Numbered from the stretch's first letter, positions 1 through 9,953 are shown. The stretch is DNA of 64,000 nt from Caballeronia peredens (GCA_001544595.2 FCOH02000003.1:1-64000); one strand, 5' to 3'. The notes: generated by a model not told the origin, from the letters alone. Numbers and translations are program-made.

Positions 1-1020
1 CGCCCGCCCAAGATTCACCAGCCGAGGAATCGGCGCTCGTGCCTGGGCGAACTGATTCAGATCGATGGCAGCGATCATCGCTGGTTCGAGGATCGCGCGC
101 CGGCCTGCACGTTGCTGGTCTTTATCGACGATGCCACGAGCCGGCTGATGACCCTGCATTTCACCGCCACCGAGTCGACGTTCAGCTATTTCGAGGCGAC
201 GCGCAAATACATCGAGGCGTACGGCAAGCCGGTGGCACTCTATAGCGACCGCGCCAGCGTGTTCTCGTGCAACAGTCATTCGAGTACGCCCGGCAAGGGC
301 GTGACCCAATACGGACGGGCCTTGTACGAGCTCAACGTGGATACGCTATGCGCCAACAGCAGTCAAGCGAAGGGGCGCGTGGAACGGGCCAATCTGACCT
401 TGCAGGATCGGCTCGTTAAGGAGTTGCGCTTGCGCAAGATCGACACGTGGGAGGCGGCGAATGGTTATGCGCCCCACTTCATCGCTGATTTCAATGGTCG
501 TTTTGGGAAGGTGCCCCGCAGTGGCTTCGATGCCCATCGCGCGCTGCGCGAAGATGAGAATCTCGACCTAATTCTGACGCATCGGGTGTCGCGTTGCGTG
601 TCGAATAGTTTGACCTTGCAGTACGACCGGGTGATCTACATGCTGGACGACACGCCGCAGACACGCGCCCTCGCCCATCGCTATATCGATGTGTACGAGT
701 ATCCGGATGGCCGCATCGAAATTCGGGCGGATGCAGACGCGCTGCCCTATCGCCAGTACGACAGGTTATCCGTGGCGGATCAGGGTGCCGAAGTGGATAA
801 CAAACGCCTGGAGCATGTGCTGGCGCTATCGCGTCAGGTGCAGATGGAGCGCGACAACCGGCGCGCCTCGGATGCACCATCAAGAACGAATCAGGGCGAG
901 CCGGTCAGGCCGAAGATGCGGGCCAACAACACGCGCAAGCAACGCGAACTGAAGCCGGTCGACCTGAATGCAATGATGCTGAGAAGCGCCGAACTGCGGG
1001 CAGCCGCGGTGGAGAAATGA
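1..1020 (+). CDS. ISNCY-family transposase (partial, C-terminal 339 residues)
   Basis: DDE transposase that would cut and join the element ends. The frame is open from base 1 with no start in the window, so the N-terminal helix-turn-helix part is missing here and the visible part is the integrase-like catalytic core plus C-terminal tail. Counting from base 1, candidate catalytic acids are Asp22 (in QIDGSDH), Asp83 (in YSDRAS) and Glu128 (in QAKGRVERA). The QIDGSDHRWFE and YPDGRIEI stretches are the ones I associate with ISNCY transposases of Burkholderiaceae. The stop at 1018-1020 is clean and no frameshift is seen in the visible part, so the gene may be intact outside the window. Confidence 0.9.
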   Translation, partial: RPPKIHQPRNRRSCLGELIQIDGSDHRWFEDRAPACTLLVFIDDATSRLMTLHFTATESTFSYFEATRKYIEAYGKPVALYSDRASVFSCNSHSSTPGKGVTQYGRALYELNVDTLCANSSQAKGRVERANLTLQDRLVKELRLRKIDTWEAANGYAPHFIADFNGRFGKVPRSGFDAHRALREDENLDLILTHRVSRCVSNSLTLQYDRVIYMLDDTPQTRALAHRYIDVYEYPDGRIEIRADADALPYRQYDRLSVADQGAEVDNKRLEHVLALSRQVQMERDNRRASDAPSRTNQGEPVRPKMRANNTRKQRELKPVDLNAMMLRSAELRAAAVEK

Positions 1021-1115
1021 GCTTTTAAAGAGAGATTTAATGACTGAAAACCCGACATTTCTAAAAAGTTCAAACCCCGACATTTCAATCTGGCCGTGAC
1101 ATTGATTGTAGGTCC
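1..1115 (+). mobile_element. ISNCY-type insertion sequence, right-hand part
   Basis: The window opens inside an insertion sequence: the transposase frame is already open at base 1, and its left end lies outside. After the transposase stop, the motif CCCGACATTTC occurs twice (1051-1061 and 1076-1085), followed by GTGACATTGATTGTAG at 1098-1113. Repeated short motifs of this kind are what transposase-binding ends look like. The exact terminus and target duplication cannot be fixed without the other end. Family assignment rests on the transposase. Confidence 0.75.
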
Positions 1116-1418
1116 CAGATTCAAATGTCGTGTTTTAGCAAGATAGATGGAATGGCCGCCTCTCGCCTGAACGGTCTGTCCGACGGGGTCTCGCCTCCGG
1201 AGCGTGCGACATTGCGGATTCGGCAGTCTTGCCGCCAAGGTATCTGGCCATGACATTATCTGTAGCAGTTAAATAGTAACGTCCGCCTTTTAGGCAAGTC
1301 TCGCCACCCGCATTCGCACCCAAAGACCGCCATCTCTTCGGCTACCCGATCCGGGTGGTCAAACTTTCCCCCATGCCTCGTACTGTCGTCCAAAGCCTTC
1401 CGGAAATAAGGAGACGAA
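1021..1418. other. Intergenic region: IS end and leader of the dioxygenase gene
   Basis: About 400 bases without a credible gene. The first 100 bases are the IS end. A 23-base motif reading TCTGGCC(g/a)TGACATT...TGTAG occurs at 1089-1111 and again at 1243-1265 with 19 of 23 bases matching, so the second may be a relic of another IS end. The last 15 bases carry the AAGGAGACGAA ribosome site of the next gene. I see no convincing sigma-70 promoter. Confidence 0.6.
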
Positions 1419-2357
1419 ATGGACCGTGGTCAGGCATTTACCCAGAGCGCTTCCAACGAAGCCATCCAGCGCACTCGCACAATCGACGCTACAAGCGAAA
1501 ACTGGCCGTTCGAGGTCGCGCGCTGCTCGCCCGCGATCGGCGCCGAGATCAGCGGCCTCGACTTGCGTCAACCGCTCGACGACAACATCTACAAGTCATT
1601 ACGCAGTGCGCTCGTGCGCTACAAGGTGCTCTTTTTCCGCGATCAGGACATCACGCCTGCGCAGCATGTCGCGCTTGCACGACGCTTCGGCGAGCTCGAG
1701 GTTCATCCCGCGTTCCCGCATCACGAGGCGCATCCGGAACTCGTGATCATCGGCCGCAACGACTCGAAACGCGGTCACGAGAACCTCTACCACAGCGACG
1801 TTTCCTGGCGCGAGATTCCGTCCATGGGCTCCATCCTGCGTTGTGTGACATGCCCCGACATCGGTGGCGACACAATCTGGATCAACATGGCCGCCGCCTA
1901 TGAAAATTTGCCCGTCGAAGTCAAGCAGACCCTCGAGAATCTGAACGCGGTGCACGACTTCATGCCGCTTTTCAGCATTGCCGTCGACGAAGCGCGCCAC
2001 GCCGCGCTGCGTAAGCAGTTTCCGCCCGTCCTGCATCCGATCGTGCGCACGCATCCCGAATCCGGCGAGAAAATTCTCTTCGTCAACGAGGCGTTTACCA
2101 CGCACATCGACAACTTCGGCATGCATACCAAGGACCACTATCGTTTCGGCTTCGACTTCAAGCTCGCCGAAATGGATCTGCTCCAATATCTCTTCCGCCA
2201 GGCGCAAGCGCCCGAGTATCAAGTGCGGCTACGCTGGAAGCCGAACACAATCGCTTTCTGGGACAACCGCGCGTGTCAGCACTACGCGGTGCAGGACTAC
2301 TACCCCGCCGTGCGGCACATGATGCGCGCGACGATCATCGGTGACCGTCCGGTCTGA
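1419..2357 (+). CDS. TauD/TfdA-family 2-oxoglutarate-dependent dioxygenase
   Basis: Fe(II)/2-oxoglutarate dioxygenase of 312 aa, cytoplasmic. The iron triad is visible: His125 and Asp127 in the HSD motif (YHSDVSW) and His288 in CQHYAV. Arg303 is spaced 15 residues after it, as expected for the 2-oxoglutarate-binding arginine of TauD. The family hydroxylates sulfonates, herbicides or other small acids, and hydroxylation often releases an aldehyde. The adjacent aldehyde dehydrogenase (31 bases downstream) fits such a product, but the substrate is unknown. The start is supported by AAGGAGACGAA just upstream. I do not call it tauD because taurine specificity and a tauABC transporter are not shown here. 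Confidence 0.9.
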   Translation: MDRGQAFTQSASNEAIQRTRTIDATSENWPFEVARCSPAIGAEISGLDLRQPLDDNIYKSLRSALVRYKVLFFRDQDITPAQHVALARRFGELEVHPAFPHHEAHPELVIIGRNDSKRGHENLYHSDVSWREIPSMGSILRCVTCPDIGGDTIWINMAAAYENLPVEVKQTLENLNAVHDFMPLFSIAVDEARHAALRKQFPPVLHPIVRTHPESGEKILFVNEAFTTHIDNFGMHTKDHYRFGFDFKLAEMDLLQYLFRQAQAPEYQVRLRWKPNTIAFWDNRACQHYAVQDYYPAVRHMMRATIIGDRPV

Positions 2358-2388
2358 GCCGTTTCAATCGGCCTCCACAGGGAACAAG

Positions 2389-3810
2389 ATGAAAAGCATC
2401 GACACGTTCTATAGCGAAGGCCGCTGGGTTGCGCCCTGCCCGGGCGGCTCGCACATGGATATCATCGATCCGGCGACCGAAACGTCCATCGGGCGACTGA
2501 CGCTGGGCAGCGCACAGGATGCCGATCGCGCCGTCGCCGCCGCGCGCGCAGCCTTCCCCGCCTGGTCCGAATCGACGCGGGAGGCGCGCATCGCACTACT
2601 GGAGCGCATCATTGCGTGCTATCGCGAGCGCATCGAAGAAATCGCGCACGCGGTATGCGCGGAAATCGGTGCGCCCATTGCTCTTTCGAAGGCGCTTCAG
2701 GCACCGATCGGACTCGCCCAGTTGCAGGCGGCGCTCGACACGCTCCGTACCTTCGAATTCAGCGAGACCCGCGGCAAGAGCGAGGTGCGCCGCGAAGCGA
2801 TCGGCGTCGCCGCGCTGATCACGCCATGGAACTGGCCGCTCAACCAGATCGCCGCCAAGGTCGCACCCGCGCTGGCCGCCGGTTGCACGGTGGTGCTCAA
2901 GCCGTCCGAGATCGCGCCGCTCGACGCCGTCATCTTCGCCGAGATCATGCACGCGGCCGACACACCGCCCGGCGTGTTCAACATGATTTTCGGCGAGGGC
3001 CGTGTAGTCGGCGAACGACTCTCGTCGCATCCGGACGTCGACATGGTGTCGATCACCGGTTCGACCCGCGCGGGTGTCGAAGTCGCCGTCAGCGCGGCGC
3101 CCACCGTCAAGCGCGTGGCGCAGGAACTGGGCGGCAAATCGCCGCTCCTCATTCTCGACGACGCCGATCTCCAGTCCGCAGTCACGGCCGGTGTCACACA
3201 GTGCATGACGAATTCCGGACAGACGTGCATCGCGCCCACGCGCATGCTGGTGCCGCGCGCGCGCCATGACGATGCCGTCAGAATCGCCGCCGCCGTCGCG
3301 AACGCCATCACGGTCGGCGCACCCGGCGATCCGGCCACGAAAATGGGCCCTATCTCGAACCGCGCTCAGTACGAGAAAGTTCAGCGCATGATTGGCGCCG
3401 GCATCGAGGAAGGCGCGCGCGTCGCGGCGGGCGGACCCGGCAGACCGCCCGGAATCGAGCGCGGGTTCTACGCGCGACCGACCATTTTCGCCGATGTCCA
3501 CAACGGCATGGCTATCGCACGCGAGGAAGTTTTCGGGCCGGTGCTCGTGATCATCCCGTACGACAGCGAAGCCGAGGCCATCGATATCGCCAACGACTCG
3601 GTGTATGGGCTCTGTGCCTATGTCGCGTCGAGTGACATCGCGCGCGCGCGGCGTGTCGCCGGGAAGCTGCGTGCGGGGTCCGTGCGCATCAACGGCGCCA
3701 TGCTCGACATCACGGCACCTTTCGGCGGCTACAAATCGTCGGGGAACGGCCGCGAGTACGGTCCGGAAGGACTTGCCGAATTTCTCGAGTGCAAGTCGGT
3801 GACGGCATGA
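2389..3810 (+). CDS. NAD(P)-dependent aldehyde dehydrogenase
   Basis: ALDH-superfamily enzyme of 473 aa, oxidising an aldehyde to the acid. The nucleotide-binding stretch TPWNWPLNQ followed by VLKPSEIAP, the general-base glutamate in QELGGKSP and the catalytic cysteine in NSGQTCIAP are all present in the usual order. An upstream GTG at 2341 is in frame but lies inside the dioxygenase gene. ATG 2389 has CAGGGAAC before it and gives the normal family N-terminus, so I start there. It is almost certainly co-transcribed with the dioxygenase and probably oxidises the aldehyde that reaction releases; this is inferred from context only. Confidence 0.9.
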   Translation: MKSIDTFYSEGRWVAPCPGGSHMDIIDPATETSIGRLTLGSAQDADRAVAAARAAFPAWSESTREARIALLERIIACYRERIEEIAHAVCAEIGAPIALSKALQAPIGLAQLQAALDTLRTFEFSETRGKSEVRREAIGVAALITPWNWPLNQIAAKVAPALAAGCTVVLKPSEIAPLDAVIFAEIMHAADTPPGVFNMIFGEGRVVGERLSSHPDVDMVSITGSTRAGVEVAVSAAPTVKRVAQELGGKSPLLILDDADLQSAVTAGVTQCMTNSGQTCIAPTRMLVPRARHDDAVRIAAAVANAITVGAPGDPATKMGPISNRAQYEKVQRMIGAGIEEGARVAAGGPGRPPGIERGFYARPTIFADVHNGMAIAREEVFGPVLVIIPYDSEAEAIDIANDSVYGLCAYVASSDIARARRVAGKLRAGSVRINGAMLDITAPFGGYKSSGNGREYGPEGLAEFLECKSVTA

Positions 3811-3847
3811 GTGAAGCAGGCGCGCCGCGAAGTCTGCGGTGCGTTAT

Positions 3848-3880
3848 CACGAATTCGTGCAGTTATCCTATTTATAACTG
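3848..3880. promoter_or_regulatory. Two abutting dyads upstream of the MalT-like regulator
   Basis: A perfect 12-base palindrome (CACGAATTCGTG, 3848-3859) abuts a perfect 7-7-7 inverted repeat (CAGTTAT, seven bases, ATAACTG, 3860-3880). They lie between the aldehyde dehydrogenase stop and the large regulator gene. The second is AT-rich and lacks a T-run right after it, so it is more likely a protein-binding site than a terminator. What binds is unknown. Confidence 0.45.
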
Positions 3881-4006
3881 TAAAGTTTTGTCGCGATAGA
3901 AGCCGGCGTAAAGCCCTTACCGGAACGCCTGAACACGCGATATCCGTATCGCTACTGAGCGGATGCGTGCGATCACTGAGCTAGAATCAGCCGGTCTCAA
4001 TTTGTC

Positions 4007-6883
4007 ATGCCTCGCCGTGATGATCGACGGCCGGGCAGGCGCAAGGCGCAGGTCGATATGCAGCAAAGCTCAGTTTTCTCCACGGCGTGTCCGCGCAATC
4101 CGGCTGACCAGAAATCCGCTTCCAATTCAAGATTGATACCGCCCCGTGGCGCCACGCGCATCGTGGCCCGCGAGCGGCTGATTTCCCAATTGCTCGATGC
4201 CCGCCGCAAGCGTTGCATCGTCGTACAGGGGCCAGCGGGCTCGGGAAAAACCACCACATTCGTTGCCCTGCGTGAAGCATTGCTGCCGCTCGGCTTCGAT
4301 ATCGCGTGGGTCACCTTCCCTCCCGTCGCTGATGCTGCCGACTCCACACCCTGCGTCGATTATCTGGTGACGAGTCTCGCGCAAGTCGATGAATCGATCT
4401 GTCGCGAAGCTGCGCTGCTCGGCGGACGCGGTACCGATGACGAAGCCGTAGAACGCACCGTGATCGCGCTCGTGAACGGCATCGCGAATCATCCGGCCGA
4501 CGTGGTGCTCGTGCTCGACGACGTGCATCGTCTGATCGACGCCCGCGATTACGAGGCACTGCAATGGCTGCTGGACTACGCGCCGCCGAACCTGCACATC
4601 GCGCTGCTGTCGCGCACGATCTTGCCGCTGGCGCTGGGGCGGCTGCGCGATCAGGGGCTCGTCCTCGAACTCGACATGCGCGACCTGCGCTTCACCGAGC
4701 AGGAATCCGAGGTATTTTTGAAGGCGCAGATCGGAGAAATTTCCACCGCGGAAGCGCGGCGTTTGCACGAACTCGCCGACGGCTGGGCCGCCGGCCTTCA
4801 ACTCTTCGCGATTCGCGCCAGACTCAAGAAGAAATCGGGCTGCGACGGCTCGCCGCAAGAACTCGCATCGCCGATGCAGCTTCATGATCCGCAGGCATTT
4901 GCGGACTATTTCGATCGCGAAGTGCTCGCGAGACTCGATGCCCGCGAAGTGGAACTCCTGCTCCGCATGGCCGCGTGCACGCAGGTCTGCGCGCCGCTTT
5001 GCGTGGCGCTGTTCGCGAACGAACAGGCCGCGGCGGACGTCCTCGCACTCCTGTCGCGATTCGAAATCGACAATCTGTTCGTCGCGCCCGTTGATGCGGC
5101 AAGCGGCGCGGATGCCTGGTATCGGCTGAATCCGCTTTTTCGGGACACGCTCCTCGGACGTTTTCGAACGCGCGACGTGCGTCACCAGCGCGAAGTGCAT
5201 CTGAAGGCGTGGGTCTGGTTCCGCGATCACGGTCACGCCGATGAAGCCGTGCATCACGCGCTGCTCGCAGGCGAACCGTCGGCCGCCGCCGATCTCGTGT
5301 TGCAAGTCGCGCGTCCGCTGCAGGTGAAGGGCGATCTGCGCAGGCTCGTCGCGTTGATGCGCATGTTGCCTGAGGCCGAGATCGACGCGCGCCCGGGCTT
5401 GCGTCTGTGGATGGCGCATCTGCATCTGTATGCCCGCCGTTTCGATGCATGCGAAGCGGCCGTCGCGGCGCTGAAGCGCGATATCGGCGGCGACGATGCA
5501 GGCTTGCGCTACCGGCTCACGCTGCTCGAAGCCGCGCTCGCCACGCAACGCGACGACCCCGACAGTGCCATGTCGATTCTGCCGGACTTGCTGCACCCAC
5601 CGCAGCACGCCGACGGACTGACCATCGGCGGACGCAACAATCTGCTTTCGTGGCTGTACATGCATCGGGGGCGATACGACGACGCGCGTCGAGTGCAGCT
5701 CGACGCGCCGCCGCTCATCGTCGACGGCGCGCCGCTCATCGGCACGCACGCGGGCATGTTGAGCGGCCGATGTTTCGTCGGCTTCAGTTATGCGCTCGAA
5801 GGCAAGTTCACGCAGACCGAACGCATCTGCCGCGACGTGCTGTTCGCGGCCGAACAATACGGCCATGCCGCCGCGGATGCCGACTGTTTCGCGTCGGCGC
5901 TGCTCGCCGAAGTGCTCTACGAATTCAACGAACTCGATGACGCGCGCAAGCTGATCGAATCACGCGCCGATCTGCTCGAACGTGTGTCGATCCCCGACTC
6001 GGTGCTGCGCGTGCATACGGTGCTGTCGGCGGTGCATTGGCTCGCGGGGCATCGGCTCGACGCGTTCGCGTGTCTCGAACGTCTCGACGAATACGCGCAG
6101 CAACGCGGCCTGCCGCGCCTCGTTGCGCGCGCGCTCGCGGAACGCGTACAGCGGCATGTCTCGATCGGACAGATGGACGCAGCCGAAGCGGCGCTCGCAC
6201 GGCTCGACGCGCTCGTCGAATCGATTCCGGCCGGGCGGCCCGGCTTGCGCGGCGAGGTTCTGCTCGCAGCCGGGCACGCGCACGTCGGCTGGTGCGCTGC
6301 GCACGAAGATTTCGAGTCTGCCGCGGTGCGCCTGCAACCGCTGATCGCGCATTGCGACGAACGCGGCTGGCAGCGGCATGCGGTCCGGTTGCGGATGCAG
6401 GCGGCGGTCGTCGCAGGGCGGCTCGAACGGCACGACGCCGCCCGCGACGGCACCTTGGCCGCACTGCGCCGCGGACACCGGCTCGGACTGCTGCGCACAC
6501 TGCTCGACGCCGATCCCGGCGCCGCCGCTCTGATCCGGAGCGTGCTCGCGGAGGAGCGCGACGAGCCGGTGCTCGCCTTTTATGGCGCGCGCATCGATGC
6601 CGCCGCGCGGACGGCGGTCCCGAACGTGACGGCGCGCGCCGCGACACGCGCGGACGTGCGGCGCGCCGAGGTATTGAGCGAGCGCGAGACGGAAGTCGTG
6701 CGGCTTCTGTCGCAGGCGCTGCCGAACAAGAAGATCGCGCGCACGCTCGGCCTGTCGCCCGAAACGGTCAAGTGGCACCTGAAAAACATCTACGGCAAGC
6801 TCGGCGTGTCGAGCCGCGACGAAGCGGTCGCGCGGGTGCGTGATTTCGAACTCGGCTGCGCTTCGGACGTAGCCGTGCGATAA
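4007..6883 (+). CDS. Large MalT-like LuxR-family transcriptional regulator
   Basis: ATP-binding one-component activator of 958 aa. An N-terminal NTPase carries Walker [10 protein letters not shown] near residues 75-83 and a Walker B-like [10 protein letters not shown] long helical, TPR-like middle follows, and a C-terminal LuxR helix-turn-helix ([12 protein letters not shown] to [14 protein letters not shown]) sits at about residues 875-935. This is the MalT/STAND layout, in which an inducer and ATP drive multimerisation. The start is uncertain: ATG 4058 (residue 18) also has a weak ribosome site. It follows the dioxygenase/dehydrogenase pair on the same strand after 196 bases and may control it, but this is inference from position only. 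Confidence 0.88.
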   Translation: MPRRDDRRPGRRKAQVDMQQSSVFSTACPRNPADQKSASNSRLIPPRGATRIVARERLISQLLDARRKRCIVVQGPAGSGKTTTFVALREALLPLGFDIAWVTFPPVADAADSTPCVDYLVTSLAQVDESICREAALLGGRGTDDEAVERTVIALVNGIANHPADVVLVLDDVHRLIDARDYEALQWLLDYAPPNLHIALLSRTILPLALGRLRDQGLVLELDMRDLRFTEQESEVFLKAQIGEISTAEARRLHELADGWAAGLQLFAIRARLKKKSGCDGSPQELASPMQLHDPQAFADYFDREVLARLDAREVELLLRMAACTQVCAPLCVALFANEQAAADVLALLSRFEIDNLFVAPVDAASGADAWYRLNPLFRDTLLGRFRTRDVRHQREVHLKAWVWFRDHGHADEAVHHALLAGEPSAAADLVLQVARPLQVKGDLRRLVALMRMLPEAEIDARPGLRLWMAHLHLYARRFDACEAAVAALKRDIGGDDAGLRYRLTLLEAALATQRDDPDSAMSILPDLLHPPQHADGLTIGGRNNLLSWLYMHRGRYDDARRVQLDAPPLIVDGAPLIGTHAGMLSGRCFVGFSYALEGKFTQTERICRDVLFAAEQYGHAAADADCFASALLAEVLYEFNELDDARKLIESRADLLERVSIPDSVLRVHTVLSAVHWLAGHRLDAFACLERLDEYAQQRGLPRLVARALAERVQRHVSIGQMDAAEAALARLDALVESIPAGRPGLRGEVLLAAGHAHVGWCAAHEDFESAAVRLQPLIAHCDERGWQRHAVRLRMQAAVVAGRLERHDAARDGTLAALRRGHRLGLLRTLLDADPGAAALIRSVLAEERDEPVLAFYGARIDAAARTAVPNVTARAATRADVRRAEVLSERETEVVRLLSQALPNKKIARTLGLSPETVKWHLKNIYGKLGVSSRDEAVARVRDFELGCASDVAVR

Positions 6884-6983
6884 CGCCCGCGCATTCCGCG
6901 TCGCCTGTTCAGCCGCAAACCGCCGGCGGCAGCGAATAGCGACGTGAGCCGCATAACGGATGCGTCTGACGCCGGCCATCGAC

Positions 6984-8138
6984 TCACGCGATGAAGCCGA
7001 GTCCTTGCGCCCTCATTTCATCGATGTCAGTGCCGTCGAAGCCCCACTCGCGCAGCGCGCTCGAACCGCCCTGCCCGCGTTGCGGCTTCGGTCCCTTGAT
7101 CTCCGAAGGCGTCGCGGAGAAACGCGGCGCAGGTGCGGGCTGCACGACGCCCTCCACTTCGACGAAGCTGCCCCGCGCCCGATGATGCGGATGCATCGGC
7201 GCTTCAGAGAACTTGAGCACGGGCGCGACGCAGGCATCGCTGCCGGCGAACGTGATGCACCATTCGTCACGCGTGCGGGACGCGAACGCTCTCGTGAAAG
7301 CCTCGCGCAGAACCGGCCAGCCCGCGCGGTCGTGTTGCTTCGGCAACGACGCACCGGCGAGGCCGAGCTTGCCCAGCAATTCGGCATAAAAACGCGTTTC
7401 GACCGCGCCGACCGCCATGTAATGCCCGTCGCGCGTGCAATAGCTGTCGTACCAGGGCGCGCTGCCATCGAGCAGATTGCCGCCCCGCGCCTCCGTCCAG
7501 TTGCCCGACGCGAGCAGGCCCCAGAAGATCGCGCCGAGTTGCGCGGCGCCTTCGGTCATCGCGGCATCGACGACCTGGCCTTGACCGCCGCGCGCCACGT
7601 TGAGCAGCGCCGCCACGACGCCGAGCGCGAGCAGCATTCCGCCGCCGCCGTAGTCGCCGACGAGATTCAGCGGCGGCACCGGCGCCCCGTCCGCGCGGCC
7701 GATGCCCGACAGCACGCCCGACAACGCGATGTAGTTCAGATCGTGCCCCGCGCAAGCCGCGAGCGGTCCCGTTTGTCCCCAGCCGGTCATGCGTCCGTAG
7801 ACGAGCTTCGGGTTGCGGGCGAGCGCCGCATCCGGGCCGAGGCCGAGCCGTTCCATGGTGCCCGGCCGAAAGCCTTCGATCACCACGTCCGCGCGCTCGA
7901 TCAGGCCGAGCAGCACGTTCGCCGATGTCGGCTGTTTCAGATCGATCGTGATTGAGCGCCGTCCGCGTCCGCTGACGTCGATACGCTTGCCGGTCGTCTT
8001 GATGCCGAGATCTTCAGGCGGCAACGGACGGTCGACGCGCAGTACGTCCGCGCCCATGTCGGCCAGCAGCATCGCGCCGAAGGGGCCGGGCCCGATGGCC
8101 TCGAATTCGAGCACGCGGATTCCGTTCAATACGCCCAT
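6984..8138 (-). CDS. CoA-transferase family III protein, alpha-methylacyl-CoA racemase-like
   Basis: CaiB/BaiF-family enzyme of 384 aa. The residues used by alpha-methylacyl-CoA racemase are visible: His132 in GHDLNY, Asp162 in GDYGGGGM and Glu247 in VGAVETRFY. This favours racemisation of 2-methyl-branched acyl-CoA thioesters over CoA transfer. The frame extends to 8165, but ATG 8138 has GAGGAGAAGCC directly before it and starts the family N-terminus MGVLNGIRVLE. It is downstream of dhaK on the same strand, with about 95 bases between; I see no metabolic link. CoA-transferase activity on another substrate remains possible. Confidence 0.88.
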   Translation of the reverse strand: MGVLNGIRVLEFEAIGPGPFGAMLLADMGADVLRVDRPLPPEDLGIKTTGKRIDVSGRGRRSITIDLKQPTSANVLLGLIERADVVIEGFRPGTMERLGLGPDAALARNPKLVYGRMTGWGQTGPLAACAGHDLNYIALSGVLSGIGRADGAPVPPLNLVGDYGGGGMLLALGVVAALLNVARGGQGQVVDAAMTEGAAQLGAIFWGLLASGNWTEARGGNLLDGSAPWYDSYCTRDGHYMAVGAVETRFYAELLGKLGLAGASLPKQHDRAGWPVLREAFTRAFASRTRDEWCITFAGSDACVAPVLKFSEAPMHPHHRARGSFVEVEGVVQPAPAPRFSATPSEIKGPKPQRGQGGSSALREWGFDGTDIDEMRAQGLGFIA

Positions 8139-8234
8139 GGCTTCTCCTCTCATCTTCGCGCGCACATGCGCACGAACGAGAAGTAAGCCATTTCACGCGA
8201 CACCGCAGACCACCCGGCGCAGGTGGCGCCCGGC

Positions 8235-9224
8235 TCACATGCCCCGGCGCAGCCCGGCCGTATGCACGGGACTGTCCCAGTGCCGCGTCATTTCGTCGTC
8301 GAGGGTGCAGAGCGTGATCGATGCGCCCGCCATTTCCAGCGATGTCGTCAGCGCGCCCACTTCCGAGCGCGCGATGCTCAGCCCGCGCCCGTCCAGCCAG
8401 GTGCGCACCGACTCGTACAGCAGATAGAGCTCGGACAGCGGCGTGCCGCCGAGCCCGTTGACGAGCACGAGCAGGCGCGCATCGGCGGCGGGCTTCAGGT
8501 CCTCGACGATTGCCGTGAGCAGTTCATCGGCGATGGCGTTCGCCGTTTCGAACTTCGCGCGCCTGCGCCCCGGCTCGCCGTGGATGCCCACGCCGATCTC
8601 GATCTCGTCCTCGCCGAGCGTGAAGGTCGCCCTGCCCGCGGCCGGCACCGTGCAGCTCGAAAATGCGACGCCCATCGACGCGATCCGCGCCGCGACACGC
8701 TCGCCGAACGCGCGGCACGCCTGCAGATCGGCGCCGCTTTCCGCGTAGCTGCCGAGCAGCTTTTCGACGATGATCGTGCCCGCGACGCCGCGCCGCCCCG
8801 TCGTGAAGCTCGAGTTCTCGACGGCGACGTCGTCGTTGACGAGCACCGTCGCATTCGGCATCTCGCAGAGTTCGGACGCCATCTCGAAGTTCATCAGATC
8901 GCCCGAATAGTTCTTCACGATGAACAGCACGCCCGCGCCGGTGTCGGCGGCCTGCGCGGCGGCGAGCATCTGGTCGGGCGTCGGCGACGTGAAAACCTGG
9001 CCGGGACAGGCGGCATCGAGCATGCCGAACCCGACGAATCCGCCATGCAACGGCTCGTGGCCCGCGCCGCCGCCGGAAATGATCGCGACCTTGCCCGGCT
9101 TGAGCGACCTGCGCACGATATAGACCGGATCGAAACTGACCGTGACGAGATCCGCATGCGCGGCGGCGAAGCCCGCGAGGCTCTCGGTCAGATAGTCGTC
9201 CACGCGATTGATGAACTTCTTCAT
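8235..9224 (-). CDS. dhaK: Dihydroxyacetone kinase, DhaK substrate-binding subunit
   Basis: Substrate subunit of 329 aa that holds dihydroxyacetone (or a related ketose) as a hemiaminal on a histidine. His215 in GIHGEPG matches the covalent histidine and Asp109 in SGDLMNF the acid/base residue of E. coli DhaK. The GGGAGHEP loop near residue 51 is also typical. AAAAGGAGACGGGGAC precedes the ATG. dhaL lies 21 bases upstream on the same strand, so the two form an operon. No dhaM (PTS phosphoryl donor) is seen beside them, so the phosphate source is open. Confidence 0.92.
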   Translation of the reverse strand: MKKFINRVDDYLTESLAGFAAAHADLVTVSFDPVYIVRRSLKPGKVAIISGGGAGHEPLHGGFVGFGMLDAACPGQVFTSPTPDQMLAAAQAADTGAGVLFIVKNYSGDLMNFEMASELCEMPNATVLVNDDVAVENSSFTTGRRGVAGTIIVEKLLGSYAESGADLQACRAFGERVAARIASMGVAFSSCTVPAAGRATFTLGEDEIEIGVGIHGEPGRRRAKFETANAIADELLTAIVEDLKPAADARLLVLVNGLGGTPLSELYLLYESVRTWLDGRGLSIARSEVGALTTSLEMAGASITLCTLDDEMTRHWDSPVHTAGLRRGM

Positions 9225-9245
9225 GTCCCCGTCTCCTTTTTGTGT

Positions 9246-9884
9246 TCAGGCGGCGTCGTGCGCGAGACGCGCGCAGACCGCCGCGATCATGAGCTGGCTC
9301 GAGCGCGCGCCCGGATCCACGTGACCGCGCGAGCGCTCGCCGAGAAACGATGCGCGCCCTTTCGTGGCGAGCATGTCGCGCGTCGAGAGCATGGCTTCTT
9401 CGGCGACACGCGGCAGTTCGGTGAGCACGTCCTGTCTGGATGCGCCCGCATCCGCCGACGCGGAAAACCGTTGCGCGACGGGAATGAGCACGTCCATCAT
9501 CGTCTTGCTGCCGGTGCCGGTCTTGCCGCGCTGTCCGACCGCTTCGACGCCCGCCGCGAACGCGCGCGCGAAGCCGGGCACGCCGGCGTCGCCGGCTTCG
9601 TCGGGCGAGGCTTTCGCCATGCCTGTCAGCATCGAAAAGAAGAGCGGCCCGGACGAGCCGCCGACCGTCGAGAGCACTTTCGTCGCCGCGAGCTTGAGTG
9701 CGGGCGCGAACGCTTCGGCTTCGATCTGCGCGCGCATCGCGACGAGCGCATCCATGCCGCGCAGCAGATTGATGATGTGATCGCCGTCGCCGATCGCCTG
9801 ATCGAGCGAAGCGATTTCGTCTGCATGTTCCTTGAGCGACGCGTGTGCCGCGTCGATGCACGTCATGACCGTCTTGCCGTTCAT
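9246..9884 (-). CDS. dhaL: Dihydroxyacetone kinase, DhaL nucleotide-binding subunit
   Basis: DhaL-type subunit of 212 aa that carries bound ADP/ATP. The Mg-nucleotide motif GDGDH is at residues 32-36, followed by IINLLRG where many DhaL proteins read GxNM. The frame opens at 9899, but ATG 9884 with GGAGGATCGGCGC before it is the better start. It transfers phosphate to the ligand held by DhaK. In PTS-type systems ADP on DhaL is rephosphorylated by DhaM, which is absent from this window. Exchange of free ATP, or a distant dhaM, are the alternatives. Confidence 0.92.
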   Translation of the reverse strand: MNGKTVMTCIDAAHASLKEHADEIASLDQAIGDGDHIINLLRGMDALVAMRAQIEAEAFAPALKLAATKVLSTVGGSSGPLFFSMLTGMAKASPDEAGDAGVPGFARAFAAGVEAVGQRGKTGTGSKTMMDVLIPVAQRFSASADAGASRQDVLTELPRVAEEAMLSTRDMLATKGRASFLGERSRGHVDPGARSSQLMIAAVCARLAHDAA

Positions 9885-9953
9885 GCGCCGATCCTCCATT
9901 CACGGCTGAGTGAGCAGAAAGGATACAGCGTCGCGACGGCGCACGCTGGCCGT

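Noticed and set aside
1240..1290. A sigma-70 promoter for the dioxygenase gene (ATGACA ... AATAGT)
   Set aside because: Both boxes are weak and the match overlaps the IS-end-like motif, so I do not claim it.
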